The notes beneath the pieces were generated by a model. That model was given only the letters and a program-made list of their open reading frames with translations, had not been told where the DNA came from and made no database searches. This document shows, piece by piece, positions 25,061-33,536 of a DNA stretch of 64,000 bases. The first letter of the stretch is position 1, and every line of letters starts with the position of its first letter. Location: positions 248,001-312,000 of the forward strand of contig JAYRZB010000005.1 in the NCBI GenBank assembly GCA_041916675.1. The letters are read 5' to 3'. The stretch comes from JAYRZB01 sp041916675. Lineage in GTDB: Bacteria; Pseudomonadota; Alphaproteobacteria; Rhizobiales; Devosiaceae. The position numbers and the translations under genes were made by a program.

Positions 25061-25960
25061 ATGAATACCACCGGCACGCCAGGCAAGACCAACCCCGCCC
25101 TTACATCTGTGGGGCGCCCCATTTTCGGACCCACGCCACCGGCGGGCGCAACGCCCTGTGCACGGCGCACGCCGCTGAGCGACAGCGAACGGGCCGAGGT
25201 GGTGGAACTGGTGGCCCAGGCGCGGGAGCAGCGCCAGACGCTGGAACTGCCCGAAAGGCTCCACACGCGCGACTGGGATACGATCACCCAGATCGTGCTC
25301 GATCTCGATGTGCGGCGCGGGCTCAAGCCAACGGGCTGGAAAATTGGCGCGGCCAGTGAAACGGTTCGTATCGCCGAGGGGCTGCCCTATCCGGCGCCGG
25401 GGCGACTGTACGAAGGCTCCATCTTTGAGAGCGGGGCAGTGCTGCCGCCGGAACTCTTCATCAACTACCGCAATAATGAATGCGAATTTGCCTTCCGGAT
25501 GGCGAGTGAGCTGCCGCCCCGACCGACGCCCTACACCGAAGATGAGGTGGCGGCGGCAATCGACTATATGGCGCTTGCCATCGAGATTGGCGATACGGTT
25601 TTTCCGGACTGGTACGGGGTGAGCGGCTATCTTGGATCGAGCCTTGATAATGGCGGCGGGGCCGCACTGGTGCTGGGTCCGCCGATCCGCAACTGGCGGA
25701 ACCTCGATCTGGCGGGGACCAGGATCGACCTTTACCTCGAAGGCACCTGGATCAAGTCCGGATATGGCGAAGCTGCGATGGGGCACCCGGTGACGTCGCT
25801 GACCTGGCTGGTCAACTGGCTCAGCGCTCGCGGCATGATCCTGGCGGCCGGGGAAACCGTCAGCACGGGCACGTGCACGGGTCACTGCTTTGCCGCACGG
25901 GGCGATTCAGTCAAAGCCGTGTTCGAGCATATCGGGGAAGTCTCAGTCAGTTATGGCTGA
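25061..25960 (+). CDS. FAH-fold enzyme, 2-keto-4-pentenoate hydratase-like
   Basis: This 299-residue protein belongs to the fumarylacetoacetase/MhpD superfamily: TGWKIGAASETVRIAEGL, PAPGRLYEGSIFESGA, NNECEFAFRMASELPPR (the acidic metal ligands lie here), AIEIGDTVF and GHPVTSLTWLVNWL. Members hydrate or decarboxylate 2-oxo-enoates, or cleave diketo acids in non-phosphorylative sugar-acid pathways. With a dehydratase and an aldolase in the same module, action on a 2-keto-3-deoxy sugar acid product is plausible. It starts 42 bases after the regulator gene and ends before a converging regulator gene. Confidence 0.82.
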   Translation: MNTTGTPGKTNPALTSVGRPIFGPTPPAGATPCARRTPLSDSERAEVVELVAQAREQRQTLELPERLHTRDWDTITQIVLDLDVRRGLKPTGWKIGAASETVRIAEGLPYPAPGRLYEGSIFESGAVLPPELFINYRNNECEFAFRMASELPPRPTPYTEDEVAAAIDYMALAIEIGDTVFPDWYGVSGYLGSSLDNGGGAALVLGPPIRNWRNLDLAGTRIDLYLEGTWIKSGYGEAAMGHPVTSLTWLVNWLSARGMILAAGETVSTGTCTGHCFAARGDSVKAVFEHIGEVSVSYG

Positions 25961-25999
25961 GGCCGTGGCATGAGAGGTTAGCGTGCGACCCTGCCGGGC

Positions 26000-27118
26000 T
26001 CAGCGCTGGCGGGGCGGGGCCGTGCTGGTTGCGGGTGAAAACACCGGCTGGTCAAACACTGTGTGATAGACCGCGCTGCGGTTTTTCCAACGCCATTCGA
26101 GGTGATTGAGCACGGTGTCGGTAACCTGGCTCGCCGGGCGGCCGATGATGGCGAGGCGTCCGATGTGATCATTGGGCACATCGGGCGTGCCGATCTTGAT
26201 GACGCTGACATCATCGGGAATCTTCAGGCCCAGTTTGTCGAACGCCGAAACAATCGACGGCCCGTCTGAAAAGCTGGAAATGACCACTGCGGTCGGCCTG
26301 CTTGCGGCAGGGCCCTCGAACAAGGGGCGCAGTGCGCCTGCAAGATCCATGAAATTGCGCTGGGCGCCGCTCATGGGGGCAAAGACTGTCGGCATGGCTG
26401 CGGGATCGGCACCCAGAAGATCGCGTGCTACCTCGAAGAACCGCGCGGCCAGACGGAAAAAGATCTGGTCGCTTTCTTCGGTGACCCAGGCGATGCGTTT
26501 GTGACCGAGACCGGCCAGGTGGGAAATGGCCAGTTTGACGCAGGTCGCCGGATCGTTGGCGATGGCGTCAACATCAAGACCATCGGCCATCTGGCCTTCA
26601 ATGACCACGGCGTCGCTGATCTCGCGCAACTGGGCGAGGACGGAGCTGTGGATGCTCGAGGTGCGAGGCTGGAGGATGCAGGCATTGTAGCGCCGGGCAC
26701 CGCGCAGCATTTCCAGCGCCTGCCGCGGGTCGTGATAAGTCAGCGTCATAGAATCGTAGCTGCGCTGGATCAGGGCCCGGTGAACGGAAGAGGCAATGGC
26801 ATCGCTGCGCTCATAGGGGCTGTCGTAAACCAGGGTGAGGACGCTGCGCGCCGCAGACGATGGCGATGGTTCGGGCTGAAACCGGACGAAGGTGCCACGC
26901 CCCACGTGACTTTCCACCGCGCCTTCGGAGCGCAACTGGTTCAATGCGCTCTGGACCAGGTGCTGGCTGACGCCATAATCGCTCATCAGCTTGCGGACGG
27001 TGGGCAGCCGGGTGCCCGCAGGCATGCTGACCACCATCCTGCGCAAATCATCAGCGATGTTGTGGGGGGAAAGGGTCAAGATAAACTGCTTTGCTGTGCG
27101 TGTGACGATGAGTGGCAT
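26000..27118 (-). CDS. Hybrid regulator: GntR-type winged helix plus LacI-type sensor domain
   Basis: This 372-residue protein has an N-terminal GntR-type winged helix (RRMVVSMPAGTRLPTVRKLM, then SQHLVQSALNQLRSEGAV and VGRGTFVRF) followed, from about residue 95, by a periplasmic-binding-protein-like sensor domain of LacI type (AISHLAGLGHKRIAWVTE, FDKLGLKIPDDVSVI). This arrangement is found in AraR-like regulators and senses sugars. It lies between the FAH-fold gene and the ABC transporter operon, same strand as the latter, and probably controls the transporter and the divergent aldolase genes. Confidence 0.87.
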   Translation of the reverse strand: MPLIVTRTAKQFILTLSPHNIADDLRRMVVSMPAGTRLPTVRKLMSDYGVSQHLVQSALNQLRSEGAVESHVGRGTFVRFQPEPSPSSAARSVLTLVYDSPYERSDAIASSVHRALIQRSYDSMTLTYHDPRQALEMLRGARRYNACILQPRTSSIHSSVLAQLREISDAVVIEGQMADGLDVDAIANDPATCVKLAISHLAGLGHKRIAWVTEESDQIFFRLAARFFEVARDLLGADPAAMPTVFAPMSGAQRNFMDLAGALRPLFEGPAASRPTAVVISSFSDGPSIVSAFDKLGLKIPDDVSVIKIGTPDVPNDHIGRLAIIGRPASQVTDTVLNHLEWRWKNRSAVYHTVFDQPVFSPATSTAPPRQR

Positions 27119-27210
27119 GCCTGCAAGCCAGGCGGGGGTTCGCCGTGCAATCCCTTTCCATCGATCGGGTCTGTTTCAAAGATGCCTTCCCCGTTGCCAA
27201 AACGCCGCCG

Positions 27211-28203
27211 TTAGCGCTTTCGCGACCGGCTGTGCAGACTGTCGAGCAACATGGCCAGGATCAGCAAAGCGCCCGTGACCAGCGATTGGAGGTAAATCGA
27301 TACACCTGTCAATATCAGGGCATTGGTGATCAGGGCCATGAGCAACAGGCCAAGGAATGCGCCCCTGATCGTGCCCTTGCCGCCCAACAGGCTGGCGCCG
27401 CCAATCACCGCGGCGGCAACCGCGCGCAATTCAGCACCGACACCAAAGGACGGACCGGCCGAGGCGAGGCGCGAACTGACGACAACGCCGGCCAGAGCCG
27501 CCAGCCCACCCATGATGGCAAACAGGATCACCCGGGTGCGGGTGACATTGAACCCGGCAAGGCGGGCGGCCATTTCATTGCCGCCAAGATAATAGATGGC
27601 GCGGCCCGGAGCCGAGCGGCGCAGCAGGAAATCGGCAATCAGCAGGACCACAATCATCAGGACGATGGAATTGGGAATGCCGAGGTATGCGCCCTGGCCA
27701 AAGAACGAATAGTCCGAGTTCATGGCGCTGACAGGGAAACCCTGCGTGATGACATAGATCAGCCCGCGCACGATAAACGCCATGCCCAGGGTGGCGATCA
27801 GCGCATTGACGCGCCCCACGGTGATGAGCAGCCCATTGGCCACCCCCACTGCGCCGCCGGCCAGAATTGCGACGCCAAAGGCAGCCAATGGTGGCCACCC
27901 TGCCAGCGTGAGCTTGGCCGCAATCACCCCGGCAAATCCGAGAATGGCACCCACTGACAGATCGAAAACGCCGCTGATGATGAGAATGGTCATGCCGGCC
28001 ACGAGCAGGGCATCTTCAGCCAGGCCCTGCATCACCACCTTGAGATTGGCCAGCGTGAGGAAATAGGGCGAGGACCAGGTGAGGTAGGCGCAAAGGGCGA
28101 GGTTGAGCAGGATCAGCCGACCCTCGGTTTGCCCGAGCAGGAAGCCAGTGAGCTTGCGGAACGGCGATGATGATGTCGATGCGGGAAGGTCGGGGGCTGT
28201 CAT
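27211..28203 (-). CDS. Sugar ABC transporter permease (ribose/RbsC type)
   Basis: This 330-residue membrane protein has about eight to ten predicted helices and the conserved loops of the BPD_transp_2 family: GMTILIISGVFDLSVGAI near the N-terminus and RAVAAAVIGGASLLGGKGTIRGAFLG near the C-terminus, which contacts the ATPase. It forms the membrane channel of a ribose-type importer. It is the last gene of an operon ordered binding protein, ATPase, permease; only two bases separate it from the ATPase gene. The substrate is likely a sugar acid, lactone or related sugar, judged from neighbours. Confidence 0.92.
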   Translation of the reverse strand: MTAPDLPASTSSSPFRKLTGFLLGQTEGRLILLNLALCAYLTWSSPYFLTLANLKVVMQGLAEDALLVAGMTILIISGVFDLSVGAILGFAGVIAAKLTLAGWPPLAAFGVAILAGGAVGVANGLLITVGRVNALIATLGMAFIVRGLIYVITQGFPVSAMNSDYSFFGQGAYLGIPNSIVLMIVVLLIADFLLRRSAPGRAIYYLGGNEMAARLAGFNVTRTRVILFAIMGGLAALAGVVVSSRLASAGPSFGVGAELRAVAAAVIGGASLLGGKGTIRGAFLGLLLMALITNALILTGVSIYLQSLVTGALLILAMLLDSLHSRSRKR

Positions 28204-28205
28204 GA

Positions 28206-29771
28206 CTAGATATCTGCCGTAACGCTGGAGAGGATGGTGTCGACCGAAAGGGAGGCGCCGGATAGTTCATCAACGACCCTGCCGGCGCGGGCTGTCAGGA
28301 CGCGGTCGCAGACATTGGCCAGTTCGGCAAAATCAGTCGAGATGACGATCACACCGACGCCGGTGGCCGCAACCTGCCGGATGGCGGCGTGGATTTCGGC
28401 CTGTGCGGCCACATCGACGCCCACGGTGGGGTTTTCGAGGACGATGACTTTTGGTTCAACCTGCAGCACGCGTCCGATCAGCACTTTCTGCTGATTGCCA
28501 CCGGATAGCGCACCGACCAGACGTGTGGGATCCGGCGGACGAACGCCCATGTTCCTGATCGATTCCTCTGCACGACTGCCGATGGCCCGGTCCGAGAGCA
28601 TGCCGTGAGACAGGCAACGGTTCAGCACCGATGCCACCACATTGTCGGCCACGGTCATGTTAAAGAACAGGCCGAGATGCTTGCGCTCGGCTGGCATATA
28701 GACCACGCCGCCGGCAATGGCGGACGCGGGCGAAGCGAACCTGATGGTCCTGCCCAGAAGAGAGACGCTGCCGGAGCCCTGCGGGCTGACGCCGGCAATC
28801 TGGCGTCCGAGGTCTTCGATGCCCGAGCCCAACAGGCCGGCAAATCCCAGAACCTCGCCCTTGCCCAGCGTGAAGCTGCACGGGGTGGTGATTTTGTCAG
28901 AGGTCAGGCCTTCGGCCTTGAGCAGTGGTTCTCTTGGCGGCGCCTGCAGGGTGGAGGGACGTACGGCCTGTGCTTCGTCGCGGCCGACCATCCAGCGGAT
29001 CACCTCGGCGCGATCGGTTTCGGTAGTCTTGCAGGAGGCGACCTTCTGCCCATCGCGCAGCACGGTAAGCTCGTCGGCCAATTCAAAGACCTGCGCCAGA
29101 TCGTGGGCGATGAACATGATCGCAACGTCGCGCGAGCGCAGGTCGCGCAGGATGGTGAACAGGCGGTCCGCCTCGGTCTTGGACAGGCGGGCGGTGGGCT
29201 CATCAAGGACGAGAACGCGGGGTGATCCGACCACGGCCCGGGCGATCTCGACGATCTGCTGCAGGCTCGAATCGAGGCTGCGCATGGTGGCTGTCACGTC
29301 GATATCGACATCGAAGGCCTCCAGCGCCCGCCGCGCGGCAGCATGCTTGGCCTTCCAGTCTATGCCGCGCCAGTTTGAGCCTTCACCCATCCGGCCAACA
29401 AAGATGTTTTCGGCTACCGACAGGTCAGGGAAAACCTGAAGTTCCTGATGTACGGTGATGATGCCAAGGTTTTGGGCGGCACTGGGAGACGGCAGGCGGA
29501 CGGGCTGCCCGGCCAGAAGGATCTGCCCGCCATCGGGGCGTTCGGCACCGGTCATGATCTTGACGGCGGTGGATTTTCCCGCGCCGTTCTGGCCCAGCAG
29601 CGCGTGAATCCGTCGGGGCGCCAGGTCGAGGCTGAAATCCTTAAGGGCGATAGAGGCGCCATAAGTCTTCCCAACCCCGCGCAATGACAGCGCGGGGAGG
29701 GTGCCCCCGGTCAAATCGGCTTGACCGGGGTTCTGTTGGATCGTGGTCTGCATTGGGATGCCGTCAGGCAT
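28206..29771 (-). CDS. Sugar ABC transporter ATP-binding protein, two NBDs
   Basis: This 521-residue protein has two ATPase domains, as in RbsA/MglA. Domain 1 has an intact Walker A (GQNGAGKST) and Walker B (VLVLDEPTARLS). Domain 2 has the degenerate Walker A region usual for the family (GFAGLLGSGIEDLGR), signature LSGGNQQK and a changed Walker B, VIVLENPTVGVD, where the catalytic DE pair reads EN. The ATG at 29771 overlaps the binding-protein stop by 8 bases; an ATG six codons later (29753) is an alternative start. Confidence 0.92.
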   Translation of the reverse strand: MPDGIPMQTTIQQNPGQADLTGGTLPALSLRGVGKTYGASIALKDFSLDLAPRRIHALLGQNGAGKSTAVKIMTGAERPDGGQILLAGQPVRLPSPSAAQNLGIITVHQELQVFPDLSVAENIFVGRMGEGSNWRGIDWKAKHAAARRALEAFDVDIDVTATMRSLDSSLQQIVEIARAVVGSPRVLVLDEPTARLSKTEADRLFTILRDLRSRDVAIMFIAHDLAQVFELADELTVLRDGQKVASCKTTETDRAEVIRWMVGRDEAQAVRPSTLQAPPREPLLKAEGLTSDKITTPCSFTLGKGEVLGFAGLLGSGIEDLGRQIAGVSPQGSGSVSLLGRTIRFASPASAIAGGVVYMPAERKHLGLFFNMTVADNVVASVLNRCLSHGMLSDRAIGSRAEESIRNMGVRPPDPTRLVGALSGGNQQKVLIGRVLQVEPKVIVLENPTVGVDVAAQAEIHAAIRQVAATGVGVIVISTDFAELANVCDRVLTARAGRVVDELSGASLSVDTILSSVTADI

Positions 29772-30783
29772 TCGTCAGCTTCTCGAGAAGGCCTCCGACA
29801 TTGTCCTTCGTGATCACGATGGTGCCGGTATCGACGCGAGAAGGCAATGGGCTGATGCCGGTATCGGCCCAGGTCATGCCCAGTGACGAGCTGTTGCCGT
29901 TGGCAACATCGACCAGGAACTGGATCGCATAATAGAACGCCTGGAACGAACGCTGGGTGATCGAGGCGGTGATCACCCCATCCGCCACGGCCTGCATGAC
30001 ATCGGTGGTCCGCAGCGTTGCGCCATTGCCGATGACAATGAGCTTGCCGGCCTTGTCGGCCTGGCGGACTGCGGTGGCGGCCGCCGAGGATTCCTGGGTG
30101 CCGTTTGCGTAGAGCGCGGTCAGATCGGGAATGCCCTGGATCATCTGGGCAAAGGCATCGACGGTCCGCTGCGGATCGCCCTGGTCATCGACAATGGGGT
30201 CGATCTTGATATTGGGCGCTGCCGCTTCAAGCCGCTCGCGGAAGCCCTTGAGGGATTCTTCGAGCGCCTGCGAGCCACCAAGGGTCACAACGCCGACCCG
30301 GCCTTCGCCCTTGCTCGCCTCGATCAGCGCGTTGGCTGCCTGCACACCGGACTGATACCGATCTGTGCCGAGGTAGGTCAGGCGCTGGCTTTCGGGGGCG
30401 TCGGTGTCGGCGGTGACGACGGGAATGCCCTGCTGGTGGGCCTCGATGATAAGCGGCTCGACGGCCTTGGCATCGACCGGAAGGATCACCAGACCCTTGG
30501 GACGACGCACCAGCACCTGCTGGATCTGCGAGACCTGCTGGGCTGCATCCCACGCATCGGGGCCGATGAACGTTACCTTGACACCGAGCTTTTCCTCGGC
30601 GGCCTTCATGCCGGCAATCGGGTCTTCCCAGAAGGGAATGCCGAGCAGGGCACCGGCAACGACATACTCATCCGGGTCGGCCGCTACGGCCGGCAAGGTG
30701 CCGAGCGCGCTGGCGGCAACCAGGCTGGCACCGCCCTTGAACAGGTTGCGCCGGTTCGTCAATGGAAGCTGATCTTTCAACAT
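29764..30783 (-). CDS. Sugar ABC transporter substrate-binding protein (Tat-type signal)
   Basis: This 339-residue periplasmic binding protein is of the ribose/galactose type (Peripla_BP_4): YVVAGALLGIPFWEDPIAGM, GLVILPVDAKAVEPLI, PVVTADTDAP and LYANGTQESSAAA. The N-terminus TNRRNLFKGGASLVAASALG looks like a twin-arginine signal. The ATG at 30783 follows GGAGGAA, a strong binding site; the longer reading has no such site. It heads the transporter operon. Confidence 0.92.
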   Translation of the reverse strand: MLKDQLPLTNRRNLFKGGASLVAASALGTLPAVAADPDEYVVAGALLGIPFWEDPIAGMKAAEEKLGVKVTFIGPDAWDAAQQVSQIQQVLVRRPKGLVILPVDAKAVEPLIIEAHQQGIPVVTADTDAPESQRLTYLGTDRYQSGVQAANALIEASKGEGRVGVVTLGGSQALEESLKGFRERLEAAAPNIKIDPIVDDQGDPQRTVDAFAQMIQGIPDLTALYANGTQESSAAATAVRQADKAGKLIVIGNGATLRTTDVMQAVADGVITASITQRSFQAFYYAIQFLVDVANGNSSSLGMTWADTGISPLPSRVDTGTIVITKDNVGGLLEKLTNA

Positions 30784-31143
30784 ATATTCCTCCCTCAATC
30801 GGGACGGGACATTCCCCGCCCTGCCTTCAAGCTGCAGTTCGCTGCGGACTGACTTAACTGTCGCCCCGAAGGTCGATGATGTCGTTCCCTTCGGAGGCCG
30901 CCTCCCAAGCCAGCCGCCGCATTCGATCGAAAGCTTGCACCAAAAAATCAATGCGTCAATACAAACATTGCAAGATTCAATACACATTGAAAAAACGCAG
31001 CGTTTTCGTTATTTTCTGAACGATACGGGCAAATATTGTATCGATTGTATCGGCAAACTTGCCGATGGTTTTCGGTGTTTTTGCGGATGCGTTCCGAAAA
31101 GTTCCGGTGAAACAAACACGTGCTGACGAGGCGAGGTTCCAGA
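30784..31143. promoter_or_regulatory. AT-rich divergent control region with repeated motifs
   Basis: The 360 bases between the transporter operon and the aldolase operon are clearly more AT-rich than their surroundings. They contain TCAATACA-AACATTG (30956-30970) and TCAATACACATTG (30977-30989), 21 bases apart; a perfect 15-bp palindrome AAAACGC-A-GCGTTTT (30992-31006); and a tandem 9-bp repeat ATTGTATCG twice (31035-31052). These are likely operators for the hybrid regulator or the FadR-type regulator. There is no credible ORF. Confidence 0.6.
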
Positions 31144-31788
31144 ATGATGCATGCAAATACAGTCGCCACGGCGCTCCGTGAGGCCGGGATTATTCCCATC
31201 CTGACGGTCAAGGACCTGAACGAAACGCTCAAGCTGGTGAGCGCGCTTGTGGATGGTGGCATCAGGGCTGTCGAAATCGTGCTGAGAACAGAACCGGCCA
31301 CCGAGGCGATCCGGCTCGTCCGCCAAGCCTTTCCCGACCTGCTCGTGGCGGCGGGCACGGTAATGGGACCAGCGGCGTTCGATCGCGCGGTGGAGGCAGG
31401 GGCAAACCTGATTGTTTCACCCGGTTTGACGCCCGAACTGGCAGACTATCACCGGCGCAACCCGATCCCGATGATCCCCGGGGCGCTGACGGCAAGCGAG
31501 GTCATGTGGGCAGTCGACAGGGGCTACACGCTTCTTAAATACTACCCCGCGGTGCCTTCCAACGGGGCGGCGGTTCTGGCCGACTATGGCAATATCTTTT
31601 CCGGCGTCTCGTTCATGCCCACCGGCAAAATCTCGCTGAGCACCTTGCCCGACTTCGCGCGCCTCAAGAATGTCGCCTGCATTGGTGGCTCGTGGATGTT
31701 TTCGGGGCCGCTTGAGGCTGTTGCGGCGGATGTGAGGCAGTCGATTGATGTTGTACGAAAGGCAAGGGCGACTGTCAGCGCACCTTGA
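31144..31788 (+). CDS. KDPG/KHG aldolase family protein
   Basis: This 214-residue class I aldolase has the catalytic set of Eda: Glu and Arg in VEIVLRTEPA and the Schiff-base Lys in TLLKYYPAVPSN. It should cleave 2-keto-3-deoxy-6-phosphogluconate, or a related 2-keto-3-deoxy acid, to pyruvate and an aldehyde. An ATG at 31144 (and another at 31147) follows GCGAGG. The lactonase gene follows with a gap of 25 bases, so both are one operon, divergent from the ABC transporter. Confidence 0.9.
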   Translation: MMHANTVATALREAGIIPILTVKDLNETLKLVSALVDGGIRAVEIVLRTEPATEAIRLVRQAFPDLLVAAGTVMGPAAFDRAVEAGANLIVSPGLTPELADYHRRNPIPMIPGALTASEVMWAVDRGYTLLKYYPAVPSNGAAVLADYGNIFSGVSFMPTGKISLSTLPDFARLKNVACIGGSWMFSGPLEAVAADVRQSIDVVRKARATVSAP

Positions 31789-31813
31789 ACAGGCGCGGGG
31801 CGTGGAGAATTTG

Positions 31814-32917
31814 ATGCCGACATCCATTCCGCTGATCATTGGAACGCTGAACAGAAAACTGCCGCTATTCCCTCAATCCCGTTGCGAAGGGCTCGGACTG
31901 GTCTCGGGCTGGTTCGATGCGGAACGAGGAACCTTTGAGCAGGCTGACGCCATTGGGGATATCGACAATCCGGCCTTTCTCGCACTCGGTGCCATGGGGC
32001 GCACCGTATATTGCACATCGGAAATGCACGCCTCGCGAGAGGGTACGATTTCGGCCGTTGCGATCGACAGGCCCAGCCTTGCCCTGCGTTTGCTCAACAG
32101 CCAGACGACGCTGGGGAACTGCCCGTCCTATTGCAGCATCGACAGGGCGGGGGGACTGCTGCTGGCGACGAACTACCTGATTGACGACGTCAGTGACGCT
32201 GATGGCGTTTCGGCCGTGGCGTTTCCCCTTGAGGCCAGCGGCGCATTGGGGCCTGCCAGAGTGTTGGCCCGGCTACGCGGACAGGGACCGGTGGACGGCC
32301 GACAGAATAGATCGCACGCCCATTGCATCATTTCCTCGCTCGACAACCGGCACGTGATAATTGCGGATCTGGGTGGCGATGCGCTGGTGACGGTTCCGCT
32401 TGAGGCGCGCAACAGCGAGGAATCCGGGCATTTCAAATCCTGTGCCCTGCCTGCTGGCTCCGGCCCCCGCCACATGATCACTCATCCCAAAAGCGGAGTT
32501 CTCTATCTGCTCAATGAGCTTTCGAGCACTTTGACCTGGCTGGCGGTCGAAGGCGATGGGCAGCTGTCAATTCTGGGAACGGTCGGCGCCCGCCACCCTG
32601 GCGCGGCCGGAGACAATGCCAGTTCGGACCTGAAGCTGAGCGCCGATGGGCGCTTTGTCTATGCCGCCAACCGCGGGGACGATTCGATTGCGGCGTTTGC
32701 GGTTGGGGCCGACGGCAGCCTGAGTTTTACCGCAAGCTGGTCGGCTCAGGGGCTGTGCCCGAGAAACCTGGCGCTGTCGCCCGATGGTGGGCACCTTCTG
32801 GTATCGAACCAGAATAGCGACACGATAGCGGTTTTCCTGATCGACAGCACTGACGGAAGCCTCAGTCATATCAATGACATCGCCATTTCCACGCCGATGT
32901 GCGCGGTTTTTCTGTGA
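31814..32917 (+). CDS. Beta-propeller lactonase (6-phosphogluconolactonase-like)
   Basis: This 367-residue protein has the seven-bladed lactonase pattern of the Pgl/YbhE family: IGTLNRKLPLF at the start, SRSHAHCI in place of the usual HxH region (NRSHAHCIISS), GSGPRHMITHPKSGVLYLLNEL, and GRFVYAANRGDDSIAAFAV. It should open a sugar lactone to the sugar acid. The ATG at 31814 follows GGAG; earlier in-frame codons overlap the aldolase gene. A lactonase, a dehydratase and an aldolase together form most of an oxidative sugar pathway. Confidence 0.86.
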   Translation: MPTSIPLIIGTLNRKLPLFPQSRCEGLGLVSGWFDAERGTFEQADAIGDIDNPAFLALGAMGRTVYCTSEMHASREGTISAVAIDRPSLALRLLNSQTTLGNCPSYCSIDRAGGLLLATNYLIDDVSDADGVSAVAFPLEASGALGPARVLARLRGQGPVDGRQNRSHAHCIISSLDNRHVIIADLGGDALVTVPLEARNSEESGHFKSCALPAGSGPRHMITHPKSGVLYLLNELSSTLTWLAVEGDGQLSILGTVGARHPGAAGDNASSDLKLSADGRFVYAANRGDDSIAAFAVGADGSLSFTASWSAQGLCPRNLALSPDGGHLLVSNQNSDTIAVFLIDSTDGSLSHINDIAISTPMCAVFL

Positions 32918-33026
32918 GGCGATCCGCGCCGCGGGCGCGAAACTGGACCAAACGGTAAAATTTAATTGCCGGGCGCAAGGGCAAGGTGCAAGAGTTTACT
33001 CCTGACGTGCGACCCGGGAGGCTCGT

Positions 33027-33383
33027 TTGAACGCAGTTGGACGCCTGACGACCCATGTGCTGGACACAATGCACGGCAAGCCCGCTCGCGGTATGGCGCT
33101 GGACCTGCATATGGTGCATGGCGACCACACGCATAAACTGCTGGAAAGCTACACCAATGCCGATGGCAGGGTGGACAAGCCGCTGCTGGAAGGCGAGCAT
33201 TTTCACCTGGCGACCTATGAACTGCATTTCCATGTGGGGCAGTATTTCGAGCGGCTGGGGGTTGAACTCGACAGGCCGTTCCTTGAGATCGTGCCGATCC
33301 GGTTCGTGATCTCGGAAATCTCGCATTACCACGTGCCGCTGCTGGTTTCCCCGTTTGCCTATTCGACCTATCGGGGGAGCTGA
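33027..33383 (+). CDS. uraH: 5-hydroxyisourate hydrolase
   Basis: This 118-residue transthyretin-like protein hydrolyses 5-hydroxyisourate to OHCU. It has the family's N-terminal block (LTTHVLDTMHGKPARGM), a conserved Arg and His in the middle, and the C-terminal signature YSTYRGS. The start is TTG, preceded by GGGAGG about 6 bases away. It opens the purine operon whose next genes are xdhA and xdhB, separated by a palindromic repeat. Confidence 0.95.
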   Translation: MNAVGRLTTHVLDTMHGKPARGMALDLHMVHGDHTHKLLESYTNADGRVDKPLLEGEHFHLATYELHFHVGQYFERLGVELDRPFLEIVPIRFVISEISHYHVPLLVSPFAYSTYRGS

Positions 33384-33407
33384 GGTGGCGATGATTGCGC
33401 ATGGTTG

Positions 33408-33506
33408 CACCCCCACCCCATCCCTCCCCGCAAGGGGGAGGGAGGAGCAATTGCACGGCCTGAGTGTCTCCCTCCCCCTTGCGGGGAGGGGGCAGGGGTG
33501 GGGGTG
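33408..33506. repeat. Palindromic intergenic repeat, copy 1 (uraH-xdhA)
   Basis: Two near-identical arms of about 38 bases, starting CACCCCCACCCCATCCCTCC and ending AGGGGTGGGGGTG, face each other around a short centre. Each arm contains its own CCCTCC...GGAGGG hairpin with GCAAG at the tip. It fills the gap between uraH and xdhA. Confidence 0.8.
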
Positions 33507-33536
33507 TTGTGGCGCAAGACCCGAGGATGCGAGGCG

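Noticed and set aside
24278..25885. 535-residue open frame antisense to the FadR-type regulator and FAH-fold genes
   Set aside because: It covers two well-supported genes on the other strand and has no ribosome-binding site or family match.
33408..33506. Rho-independent terminator between uraH and xdhA
   Set aside because: The inverted repeat is long but has no T-run and is shared with other junctions, so it is treated as an intergenic repeat.
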